From assembly GCA_029817715.1 (NCBI GenBank), contig JARUPY010000290.1, positions 3,534,001 through 3,598,000 of the forward strand: a stretch of 64,000 nucleotides of DNA. Reading direction: 5' to 3'. This document shows, in pieces, positions 1-11,102 of the stretch. Each line of letters opens with the position of its first letter. Within the stretch, counting starts at the first letter, position 1. The notes below the pieces were generated by a model. It did no database searches. It had not been told where the DNA came from and saw nothing but the letters and a program-made list of their open reading frames with translations. The DNA is from Melastoma dodecandrum (Eukaryota > Streptophyta > Magnoliopsida > Myrtales > Melastomataceae). The translations under genes and the position numbers were made by a program.

Positions 1-2200
1 TGTTGTGATATGATGATGCTGGCGATGGTATATGAACTGCGGGAGGTTTTTATGCCTTTGTTGGTTTACTCTTTCTTGGGGATCACTGTGATGTTTTATG
101 ACTCTACTCTTTTAAGTAAAGTTCTGAATTTTCCATCTTTGTAAGTTGGCGTGATCATCGAATTATCATCGCCTGAAGGCCATATTTTTCAATAAAAAAT
201 CATGTCTAAATATGCTCAAATTAATTTATTCCTGATGTTCATTGGGTATGACGTTGTTATTGATACTGTTTTAGCGTGTGCTCAGCTTAACTTGCACATT
301 TAATTCTCATGTTCTGAGTGGGGAGAGTTCCCAAGTGGTCGTGGTCCACGATGGACCTTGAGCTGAGTTTGGATCTGATATTGTACTGCTTTTCCGGATT
401 ATTTCTGTGCAGGGTCGATAAGATTCACAATGCATTAAATTGGAATCTACAATTGGAAATCACTGGTTCTCCAATCCTGACTACTGGGAATGAGATATCA
501 TTGTAGTTTAACTGCCTTTGCTTTCTTCGTTTCCAACTGATGAGGACTGCTCGGTTAACTGCCTTTGCTTCTTACGTCAAGCCTGAGCTTTTTTTGTTTT
601 TTCTGTCAGCACTTACCTGGTTTCCTTGCTTATATCATCATTATGTGTGCATTTCTGTTTTTCTATCCATCAGAACATCTGTCCCTCCATTGTCGTTGTT
701 AATCACTTTGTTCTCCTCCATTTCTTGCAAAATAGTCTTCTGATTGCTGCCTTGAGTTTTCCATTTCAAATGGAGATATCCAAGATTCCCAAATATATAT
801 TGGTGAGAGCAGCTATCGTGAAGAGGATAGTTAGGAGTTCAATCATGAAGAATGGAATTAATGCTGTACATCAATTTTTTGTGTGTGCCATATAGGTATT
901 TTACAACCGTTCAATTTATAAAAGCTTCACTTATTAAACGTGTTAACAGGAATTGGGAATGGGCTCATGCCTTTCAAGGAGGGGCCTGTAGCTTCATCTC
1001 AAAATGGGCCCTAATTGCTACGGCTTGTGTTATGGTAATCCACTGAAGTAGAACTCGGTCCGATAAGTAATTATACTATGTCCAGACAATCATGCTACAG
1101 GGCACCATTTACAATGATTATTGCATCCACCTTTGTGCAAAATCATGCACACCTCTCATATTGGGTAATCTCTTCCATGCATTTTGAGTCCTGCTGCTGT
1201 TCTTGAACTTGTCCATTGCAGATTTCACGTGATGATAATCCTCGTTTATTGGGATGAAGTTTTGGATTAGTTTTATGTAGAGTAAAGGAATGTGATATGG
1301 GAAATGGCGATGGGCTCCTTGTTGCTGCATTATTTCAACAGACTGGGGCAACAGACAAGTGTATTATTGTTTAGTGTGCAAGAACTGTTGAACGATTGCT
1401 GGCATTGAGATCCTGTCCCCAGTCACTTTATTCCTTGCTTATAACTAGACAGAAGGGTCTTAATCAAACTTTAATTAGGTGTAATGTGCATGTCATGCAA
1501 AGGAAAGACTTGATAGGTGTCAAGGATCATCACGCTTCATGTCCCCCCTTAAACCTCTCTGTGGCTTTTTTTTTTTGGGTAATAGTGATTGGCCCTCAAA
1601 TTCCATTTCAGTGGAAGGTGATCTGCCCATTATTGTTGGTTATTATTATTTCACTGGAATCTGTAGTCTGTACTGTGCCGACAAGGCTTTTTGCTTGATT
1701 GATTCATACTTATATTCTGTGGCTTGCAGATGCCTATTCAATGTAATGCGAATCAAGACATAACAGAACAGTAGAGAAGAGCTATAAACGACGTCATTCA
1801 CTGTGGTAAGAGCCTAATCTGCACCACGTCTTTGCCCCTCTCCCTCTCTCTCTCTCCGTGCACAAAAGTTCATGATGATTGAATCCCAATTTTCCCACAA
1901 GTCAGAATGGATCTCTCCAATAATGAAACATTCAGATAGGGCCAACAAGCATGATAGTGTTGTGGGGTGGGTAGGGTTTATGTGGATCTACTTCCCCCCA
2001 CCACCACCACCAAAAGCATAAAACACCACCAGTCAATCCTTCATGGGTGAATTGCAGCCTCAAGATCCCCCAATATTATTACAATCAAATTTTGACCCCA
2101 CTAAAAACCTTCCAACAACCCCTTCACTCCATATGTGATGATTCAGCTGTCTTCAATTACTCCCACTATCTGTGTCTCATCAGTCAACTTCAGGAGGATA
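1..2200. other. Unassigned AT-rich sequence, no supported gene
   Basis: I see no conserved protein in this stretch. A good splice-acceptor-like tract ends near 413 (pyrimidine run then GTGCAG), and the open frame after it runs only about 30 codons, so a 3' portion or UTR intron of a plus-strand gene entering from the left is possible but not shown. A 20-base segment is repeated near 507 and 552. The right part (about 2000-2365) probably holds the 3' UTR of the minus-strand WD40 gene that ends at 2366. Confidence 0.3.
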
Positions 2201-2365
2201 TCCCCATTTCTGGATAATGATTGACCTGAGAATTCAAACCAAAGTATCCACAGGGAGCAAACTCATCCAATTGCCCATCATTCCATGCTGGATTTCGCGG
2301 ATCAAGGACACGGTTGTTGTGATGCCAGCTGGGATCGGGAAGGCAAAGAGATTGCCGGATAAGCT

Positions 2366-4931
2366 TTAGCGGGTCACAGGTAGTCCATAGTTTAGGAAGG
2401 ACCTTATCCGGCCATCCCGGCCTGCGGTCACTATGACCAGGTCCCATGCATGGGAATTTGACATGCTCTGGCAAGAGCTTCGGAGGAACTTATACTGGGT
2501 CTTGTGCATAGCAGGCAACGAGGCTAGTTCAGTAGGCAGTTTCTCCTCTGGCCAGGTTGCGGAGGTTTTGGGGAACAACAGCTCCAGGAAAAATCCTTGG
2601 CCTGGGAAGAAGCAAGCCGATGAGTAAGGAAGAGGCTCAGGCAATTCCATGCCGAGGACACCAAATTGCAACTCTGCATCAGATCTCTCATGCTGGATCC
2701 CATTCCATGGGATTGCAACTGATGCACCGGGAGTGAAATGTTCACAAGATTTAATGACTTTTGTTGCTCGTGCAAATAGAGGACTATCCTGTTTATTGCA
2801 TTTCCACAGGTACACACCCGAATCTTCAGATGTGGAAATTATATGCTTTCCGTCTGAAGTGCAGGAAGCGAATGTCGCCTGGTTTCCTGTGCTTCTGTGG
2901 CCTGCAGAAACAGAAAGTTTTTAATGTATCGTCAAAGGCAAGGTTGACCAACTGAAACAGCTCGGAAAGCAGGCATCGGGATTCTTTTGTTACCTTTGTA
3001 TCTGCTGATGACGTTTGGCCCGTCGAGGATTCTTATCTGCGAATCCGCGGAGGTTACCATTATCTTGTTTGCATCTTGCGGTAAAAACTGGACGAATGTC
3101 ACATCGGCACAAAGAATTCAGTTGGAAGGACAATGTAAAAATGTATGAACCCACCACAACCCTGAGTCTGGGACAGAAAGCATTACCTCGATGCTAGTAA
3201 TCCTCTTGCAAGGCGCCTTCTTCTTGTTACATAAGCATACTTCGCTATCGAATTGCAAATGATAATCTGAGAAGGAGTAAAATCGGCAGCTTCCAGACAA
3301 GCAGCCGACCACAACTCCCTACACAGAAAGGAGCTTCATGTGAATTCTCATCGTCAATATGGTTCTTAACAAAGAGAGACAACAAAGGGAATGAAGACAA
3401 GTACCTGGCCATCAGGCCGACAACAAATTGCAGTGGCGATGTCCTTCATATCAGTCCATTCGACAACTTGGCTGCCTGGGATATCCCAGATCCTTAACTT
3501 CCCGTCTAATGAACCGGTGATGAATTGGTGGCTGTCCACAGGATTGAACTGCACGCAAGTCACTACATAATGAAGTAAAGATCGGGAGATCGTTAGACAT
3601 TGTCCAGGGCAAAAGATGATAGCATAGAAAATCGCATGCTAAGAATGCATACCATAGTTGCAATGCCAAAACACACCGATGCAGTGGTCACACCCTACCT
3701 GCCACATACGCACCGTCTTATCCACCGAAGCCGACAGCAAATACTATGACATCAAAGACAAAAAAGCACATCAGTCTTTTACCGAAATTTTAAAATCCAA
3801 GGATGAACAATTTACAATGGAGTTACTTACATTGTCACTAGACCACACAAGGTCCAAGATCTCGCCTTTGTGGCCACGGAATTTGCATAGCGGCTTCTCC
3901 AGCAGCCGAAAAATCTTAGGAGGGAAAACTACGCAGGCGGAGTTCGATGTTTTTCTCAGACTCCTTGGCTTGCCAATTTTCTCTTTGTCTGTGAAGATCG
4001 GGGTCAACTTCGATACGTGATTGACCGTGAAGTATACACTCGAAGGGTCTATTACTGGGATGTCAATATCATTACACCTATCATCTTCCACCACTTGCCA
4101 CAGACGAACAATCCCATCCTCTCCGGCGCTGGCAAGGTACCGACCATCGGGACTGAACTTCATCTTCGAAATCACGCCCTTATGTGCCTGGAAATCCTGC
4201 CCCGTGAACAATGCCGATAGTTCCTTGGACATCTTCCCACGTGGATGAACCTTAACCTTCTCGGCTCTTGGAACCTGTCTACCGGCATCTTGACTCATCA
4301 CCTCTACTCCTCGCTTATCCTTAACGCATGAAAAGGAACGCAACCGACCAAGCCACCACTTTTTTATGTTCCTCATGGATGGCTGCTTGGCACTTCTTGT
4401 CGCAGCGTCCTCCATTTCATCAGTCTGGTGAGTCGGGGAGCAACTGCTCCTCTTCAGGGCATCGTCCGCAGGACACTCCACAGCGCCATTGAAGTCCTCC
4501 GCCCTGCATACAGACCTCGCCTCCTTGACAGTCAACTCTCCAGACAAATCAGAGGCATCCGTATCCATGGATGACATCGACGAGCTACTGGAACAAACCC
4601 TTTGTCTTCCCGGGAATCCTGAATCCCTCAACACTGCCCCACTACCTTCCATAATCCTATCAACACCAATCATCGAATCCTTAGCATCGGATGAACAGAT
4701 CCCCATAGAACAGAAGAACTCATGTCGCCTCTCCTGGACACTACCTGGGCTTCGCAACCAAACCTCATAGGCAAACGGAGGAGGCTCCGCCACATCTTCC
4801 GTGCCATCAATGTCATCATCCGAAGGCACGCTGCTGGAAGTAACCGAGATATCCTCCCGGGCATCGAAAAAGCAACAGCACTCCTCATTCACGGTGCCCT
4901 CCATTTCTCCTGTCCCCTCCTCCTCCCTCAT
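2366..4931 (-). CDS. WD40-repeat protein, plant WDR44-like
   Basis: Six exons on the minus strand: 4931-3831, 3743-3653, 3562-3405, 3318-3187, 3087-2994, 2901-2366. All introns are GT-AG, the phases agree, and the product is 703 residues. The N-terminal third is acidic and serine-rich (a run of serines around residues 115-125) with no recognisable fold. From about residue 255 WD40 repeats begin (GQDFQAHKGVISKMKFSPDG, then SAGEDGIVRLWQV) and continue through every later exon (SASVDKTVRMWQV, GSLDGKLRIWDIP, SEDSGVYLWKC, AGRDGRIRSF). Plant proteins of this layout are annotated as WD-repeat protein 44-like; the animal namesake binds Rab11, but function in plants is not established, so a scaffold role is inference. 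The start is the first ATG of a continuous frame that reaches the repeats. Confidence 0.85.
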
Positions 4932-5930
4932 CTACACTTCAGCCCCATGAACTCCCCCAACATGAATGACAACATCCACTTGCGAGGAGCCGGAGAAAAA
5001 CTAAAATAATAACATAAATGCACAGAATCCAACATCTAGTTAGTCAGCTAAAAGATTCATCTGCATATCTGAACAAATGGCAAAAAAATCACATAAAGTG
5101 AAAAAGAAACGAATCCCCATTCAAGGCACACTGAATCCAGTCATTCAAGCCCCCAGAGGAGGAGTGCCTAACAAAACAAAATCCTCAAAAGACCCCAACT
5201 TTACTAAAAAAAATACATCCCCAGCTCCCAAAATTCACCCAGACTTCTGCAGCAAACAAATGTGAGGTTTTCTTTTTGGGTTACTTACATATAAATGGCA
5301 TACACAAATACATACAATAAGATGACCCAATACCCTAACATACATACAAGACCAAGGAACAGATCCCAGAGACACGGGCTCTCTTCCAACGCCAGAAAAG
5401 AAAAACCCACCATCTCTTTTATCATCCCACCCCCCCCAAAAAAAAAAACCCAAAACAAGACAACAAGAAAGAAATGACAGAATCATCATCGTCATCACAA
5501 TGTCCGGAAGGTGGGGAGGGGAAGGATCATGTTTCGCTTACATGGGTTTTGTTCTGTCTTCACCCGTCATCCCATCAAAAGGGGCGGAATTTAAGACACA
5601 CTCGGGGACTAAAAGATTAAAGCCATCATTAAGCCAACCAAACAACCCCCTTCTCCCTCACACTTCCTTTCTGGGTACGTGTGCTCTGCTGCCGTTGGGG
5701 GGCGGTGGTGTAAATCGACGGACGTAATGTACACTATCCGGTGAGGAAGAGAGGGAGACAGGGGGAGGAGAAGTGGGAAGAAGGGGAGGAACAAAACCAA
5801 AAATAGATGAAAGAAATTGGAAGCCTTGGTATTCGTGTGCGGATGGCCCAAAGCAGACACGCAGAAGGGAGAGAGAGAGGGAGAGAGAGAGGGAGAGGAA
5901 GTGCAGCAAGAGAAGGAAGCCGGGCTTCGG
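4932..5930 (-). other. Probable 5' leader and promoter of the WD40 gene
   Basis: Upstream of the WD40 start there is no conserved frame. On the minus strand the region is pyrimidine-rich and carries a CT microsatellite (GA on the plus strand, about 5867-5900), typical of plant leaders. A leader intron is plausible but I could not fix its ends. Confidence 0.35.
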
Positions 5931-6006
5931 CATCAGTTTAATATTTGGCTCGGTTTGTTTCCTTTTTATTATTACCTCTTATTCATCCGTACTTATCCGC
6001 TTGAAC

Positions 6007-6485
6007 TGGGGTGAGCAGATTTGTGGGTGGATATATTAACTTCCTCGGTTTCTTATTTAAGAACCGAGAATTTACTCTATGATTTAAAGATTCATTTAAG
6101 AATTAATCCGCCGATTTTAATATCGGTTTCGATTTCATGTCCTTATATGACACCTTCACAACCTCGAGCATTATTTCAATTAATATAAAAAAAATCAAGC
6201 GAACTGATCAATGTTTGGCGAAGAAGGAAAGGGGACGGTGGGTTCAAATGTACGATAAGAGAGAATGCAAAAAATGATAAATATAAACAAGATATATTTA
6301 TAATTTTTCAATAAAAAATAGATATTATATAAAAATATTATATAAATTGAAATATATTGTGTCAGGCGTGCAAGTTTTAAAAATTTTAGAACCTAAAACG
6401 TACCATAACTATTCGAGAATCTATACTGACATCGACCCTATAACATGGGTTCTCGATTTTACTCGGAACTTATGCTCACCCCTAT
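6007..6485. mobile_element. Small non-autonomous hAT transposon
   Basis: The left end reads TGGGGTGAGCA and the right end TGCTCACCCCTAT, the hAT-type TAGGGGTGAGCA terminal repeat in inverted orientation. The flanks are GCTTGAAC (5999-6006) and GCTTAAAC (6486-6493), an 8-bp target duplication with one mismatch, the length expected for hAT. Subterminal CGGTTT/AACCG motifs are repeated inside. The interior of about 480 bp has no transposase frame, so it would depend on an enzyme supplied elsewhere. Confidence 0.75.
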
Positions 6486-6529
6486 GCTTAAACACTCGAA
6501 TATAGATATATATATATATATATATATAT

Positions 6530-7219
6530 GGTAAAATATCGATTTATGGCATCAATTTTGAGTCAACTTTTTGTTTTATCATTAACTTAATTTATTATAT
6601 AATTTTGTCATCTTTTATTTTGATTTTGGCCAATTTTAAATTTTATCGCGCGTAAGCTAAACAAGCCTTAATAAATAATTTTCATTTATTGACTAAAAAA
6701 TAAAAAAGAAAAAAGAAAAAAATAATATTGAAACCTCTCGGGTTTTTTTATTTTAAAATCGAGTTTACCCGAAGAATGTAAACTCGCAGCGCCCTAGCCC
6801 CCATACCCCTATAAAATTGGTAGAGTAAGGGGTGGCCCCAAAGCAGAACTGAGTTAGGAAACTCTGGTTCTCGAAATTTTGATGGACAAATCAAGTAAAT
6901 TAAAAGCCGAAGTTGGACGATAGTTACTGATGCCGTAAAAAAATAAGCAAAATCGATGAATGTTGAATGATGTTCTATTAGGGGCTGCTAGTACGGGTAA
7001 AGTGGATGATAAGGCGAATGAATGAGAGGTTGAAACTCTACTATTATAGGATGGGCGTCAGACTATATTAAGGCCTTGTTTAGCTTTCGTGAGAAGAAAT
7101 TCAAGATTAGCCAAAATCAAAATAAAAACAAAAGTTGGTGAAAAAATTATATAACAAACTAAGTTAGTGAAAAAATAGAAAGTTTGGTAAAAGTTGAAGC
7201 CATAAATATATATTTTACT
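6530..7219. repeat. Inverted-repeat pair, MITE-like
   Basis: Sequence 6530-6670 is closely matched by the reverse complement of 7070-7219, arms of about 140-150 bp. Either this is one element with long terminal repeats starting GGTAAAATAT, or two facing ends of Tourist/PIF-type MITEs: the inner ends read GGCCTTGTTTAGCTTTCG next to TTA, a motif and target site typical of that group. About 400 bp with no gene separate the arms. Confidence 0.65.
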
Positions 7220-7848
7220 GATATAAAAGTATATAAGAAAAGAAAAAATAAGTTGGACAAATCTGCCAAACCATTGATGACATTGTCACCACTTTAGGGG
7301 AGTCAAGAATAACCACCGCCCAATAACATTCCATCCGGTTAAACTCTTCTTACTTTGCTTGATTAAGTAGGTAGGGAGGGGCTACAAATATGACCATCGC
7401 CCTAATTACACCAAAGTCAGAAAAGGAGATGAAGGCCGCCCCCGAGCGCGCGGCCGTGTACATCCTCTCACCGACTAATCCGCCGCGCCTTTCGGGGGAA
7501 CCAAAGTACAGGCCAGAGATTACCGATCTCGTTGTCATCCTAAAAAAAGCTTGACACTAATCGGGATTAGTCAACAGGGTTTGTCCCCCATTTAGGAAGA
7601 AAGGTTAATCATCGTGCCACCTTTTTTCTAATGCGTGTAAAGAATTTTTAGGGGGAAAGGCGCCGGGAGTGCATGCATTCATGATTCACGTACTTATTTT
7701 ATACAAATTAAAAGAAAAGCATCGCATCTCAATGTCTTGACATGTCGCTCTTTTAATTCTTTTTATATGTATTAATTTGTGTCGTAAATGTGATGTCTAG
7801 TGATCGCAGTTATCGTGACAATATATGAAATTTGAAAATTTTTAAATG

Positions 7849-7881
<33 letters not shown>

Positions 7882-8399
7882 ACTACAAGAAAACATTATA
7901 TAAATATAAAAGAACAAATATATATCATGAAATAATTGTTACCACAAACATAATATTTCTGTTTATAATCTATTTAAGTAAATAATAATAAATATAGTAA
8001 ATAAATATCTCAAACGAGTAAAAAGTTAAAAGCTAAAATAGGTTTCCGAAGATTAGAAAATTAACTTAAATAAACACGAACGGTAAGTGCATAAATTCAG
8101 CTACACATTCCAGAGATTATTTTTATTTCAAAAATTAAATAATATATAGTATAACTTAAAATAAGGGATATTTTAAAATTTATATTATTTTTTATATATT
8201 AAACGAATTATACATGTATTTAAACGATTCTAATATTAAATTCCATATTCAAATACATATTTTATTATATAGTGTCATCTCTTAACCAAACACATGTAAC
8301 TCACTACACGTGTCCTGCCGACGCTATTTTTTATTCCTTTTGGTTAAGTCAAACTATGGATTATTCTGTCCGCTTCTTAGGCAAACACAACCCCAAAAG
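7220..8399. other. AT-rich intergenic DNA, no gene seen
   Basis: The stretch contains a TA microsatellite (about 7849-7875) and a small GC-rich island near 7440-7500. No conserved protein, RNA gene or clear transposon end was found. Confidence 0.5.
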
Positions 8400-8682
8400 A
8401 TTATTATTATTATTATGAGGCAAAATGATCAAATATATTCTAAACTTTGACACTTGTTTTCGATTTAGCATAATATTTGGAAAATATCACCCTTAGGACG
8501 TTATATCTATTATATCCTCCGTTAGTCTGTACATTTTCACGAACGTTCACTCTAGGCGAAATTATAAATATATTCTAAACTTTTCAATTTTTTCGATTTA
8601 CCCTAACATTTCGAAAGTATTTTGGTATAACCTAATGTTAAGACGTTATTGGAAAATTATCCACTATTAGACCCGACCCATA
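8400..8682 (+). repeat. Fold-back repeat family, copy A
   Basis: Starts with an ATT microsatellite and AGGCAAAATGATCAAATATA, and contains two related half-units (about 8428-8520 and 8560-8665), each with a variant of AAATATATTCTAAACTTT followed by a GACGTTAT block. Its reverse complement is found at 16878-17213, and related units lie at 17215-17557 and 18119-18366. Confidence 0.65.
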
Positions 8683-9379
8683 ACCGCGTCCGACTTGGCG
8701 TTGATGTGTACCCCTAGCTTCGATCCTAAGCCCAACCTCGACCCAAACCCACCCCGTCCATTTCCTTCTCTATTCAGCTACCCAAAAGGATTGTATTAAG
8801 TCCTACCTATGAGTATTATATTATGTTGTACGGAAATTTGTAGTTGTGATGACATATCAAAACATACAGGGCACCCACGGAAACAACTGAGAAACACAGG
8901 CACCCATAAACAACACTTTTAATTATTGTTTTTTATTGTTAAAACTTTCATGTTAGGTTCAGCAACATAACTTTCTTAGGTCACGATGTTCTTATATTGT
9001 AGCTGATTTGATCATGGATGATAGTTATTTATTCCACTAGGATGTGACACCGAAAACTAGGGGAGAGCAAAAATTTCGGTATACCGATTCCAATACCGAA
9101 ATTTTAAAAATTCAGGATTTCGGAATCGGTATTCCGGTATTTGGAATCGGGACTGGAAGTAAAAATTTATTAAAACGGTAATCAGGATTGGGATCGGAAA
9201 TTAAAAAAAAAATCAGTATTTATCGAATTACCGAATTTTTTTTATCGACAAAAAATTGTGCCCCCGTTTAACAATGGGCTTGGAAACCCATAGGCCTGCT
9301 GTAAAATCCTAGACCAAATTGCGATGATTCTTAAACTTGATGGACCAGGTTAGCTAATTATGATTTATTATTATAAAAA

Positions 9380-9891
9380 AAAAGAAAAGAAAAATAGGGA
9401 AGGCACGCATGACTCCTCATCACACATTTTGGGGGAGAAGGTTTTCTTCTTTGAGAGGAAACGAGGAACGAGGAGGAGACGCATTTTCGGATTTTCGGGG
9501 AGGCACGTTCTCCACTCCAAGACACGGCCAAGGAGAGGCACCCGTGACTCCGGCAAGCTAGAGACGGAGCGATTGGCGTGGACACGCTGCGAATCTGACC
9601 GGACTGCGAGTTGAGGTTCGAAGAAGATGGCGCGTAACGAGGGTGAAGTAGTCGAGGTACGCTCTCATCCCCTTTTTCCTACCCTCAGTTATTGTCGTCT
9701 TCTATATGAGTTCACTAAGATTATGCCACTCATATGGCGAGCCTCTCGTTCCTGTCCCATTTCGGTTGCCTGCACTAGGTTTTATATCGGGGTTAGTCGG
9801 TCCTCGTTCTGGATCTAGGGTTTCGAGATTTTTGCCTAATGGTTGTACGTCTACTGGTATGCGTATGTGGTTATTATATTGTTGTTAGGGT
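9380..9891 (+). other. Possible captured gene start inside the hAT element
   Basis: Between the AT-rich hAT ends lies a GC-richer stretch with the look of a promoter-proximal host exon. An ATG at 9627 in good plant context (AAGATGGCG) opens a short frame beginning MARNEGEVVE, followed at once by GTACGC, a plausible 5' splice site, and intron-like T-rich sequence. The Copia element is inserted in that intron-like part; its other side resumes at 16496 for about 60 bases before the hAT end. I do not recognise the parent gene. Gene capture is inference. Confidence 0.4.
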
Positions 9892-10401
9892 TGTAAGCGA
9901 ATCTGATCGCTAACCTAAGATCACCGTATCGATTTGGGACACCAAAAAAACGGGGAAAACGGAGGCGTACCTGATTGCGCCATAATCTCCAATACAAAAG
10001 CGGAAGCCAAGATCCGTGAGTACGAACTACAAGAACAATCAGGAAAGTGCCCTAGGTCTTCCCCTCCCTCCTGACGAGACGGCCGATGGAACTATCTGAT
10101 TAATTCATCAGTGGGAGAGGGGACCTAGCGCTATTATAAACGTGACAGGCCCTTCCATCACGGGCTTATGTCAACATTAGGCCTACACCGAGTTGCCGTC
10201 TAGCCCACATCATACAATAACCGAGATGTCGCAAAAGTCCATAACAAAGATCACCGAACCTCAATGGACTATCATGCCTTGTCCCGTAATCAACATACAA
10301 CCCGGTTTTTCAAGATAGACAAAATATAATTAATTATAGCCCAAAGGAATTTTATAAACAAAACAAAAGAAAGAAAACAAAGGTTCAATAAAATTCCAAC
10401 A
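9892..10401 (-). repeat. 3' LTR of young Copia element
   Basis: 510 bp, TG...CA on both strands. It matches the other LTR except for two substitutions near its left end and one (CCTT versus CATT) near 10276. Preceded on the plus strand by target duplicate AGGGT. Confidence 0.95.
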
Positions 10402-10414
10402 TTCTCCCACTGGG
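10402..10414 (-). other. Polypurine tract of young Copia element
   Basis: On the minus strand CCCAGTGGGAGAA lies directly before the 3' LTR, the usual position and form of the plus-strand primer in plant Copia elements. Confidence 0.85.
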
Positions 10415-11102
10415 CTATGATTAATTTCAAAAGTTCAAAACCTTTAGTTTTAAAACGACTCTCGGGCTGTACACAGATATGGCCATATCATAGAAAACGA
10501 TATACGGGACAACATCTCAAAACAACCTCGGCCATCAAAAGTCGCTAACACCGAACCATGGCCGTCGTCACATCATTTACCGACATTAGACAACCATGAT
10601 CACAAGCATCCACAACTCTAACGCCAATAGGTCAATGTGGCGGTGTAGCCGAAAATAACATCCCTCAATGGTGATCATAATGATGTTATTTCCGGTCGGT
10701 CCTATAAATTTTCCTGTAACCTTTATACTTCATCGAAGTCAGGAAAATCCCTCTGTAACCTTTATATTTCACTGAAGTCAGAGAAAAACTTCTGTAACCT
10801 GCATACTTCAGCGAAATCAGAGTACCCATCCGTAACCTTAATGCTTCAGAGAAGCCGGATGAAATAAACTGGCACTAATGCCACCATATGTCTCAAAAAT
10901 AAAACTCGCGAGAACCTCAATGGTATCATCAGAGACATGCTAATTTGACAAAACCGTCATGCTCAAGATAAACACCAGATCTTGAGACTTTCAAACATGT
11001 GCACATGTAACATTCAACAAAATGAATAACAGATGATCATCATATAACATTAAAACCATCAAATGTCTCAAGTCATACATCAACATCCAACACAAACTCC
11101 CA

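Noticed and set aside
9360..9614. 84-codon plus-strand frame in the hAT element
   Set aside because: Arg/Lys-rich translation of purine-rich sequence upstream of a better ATG at 9627.
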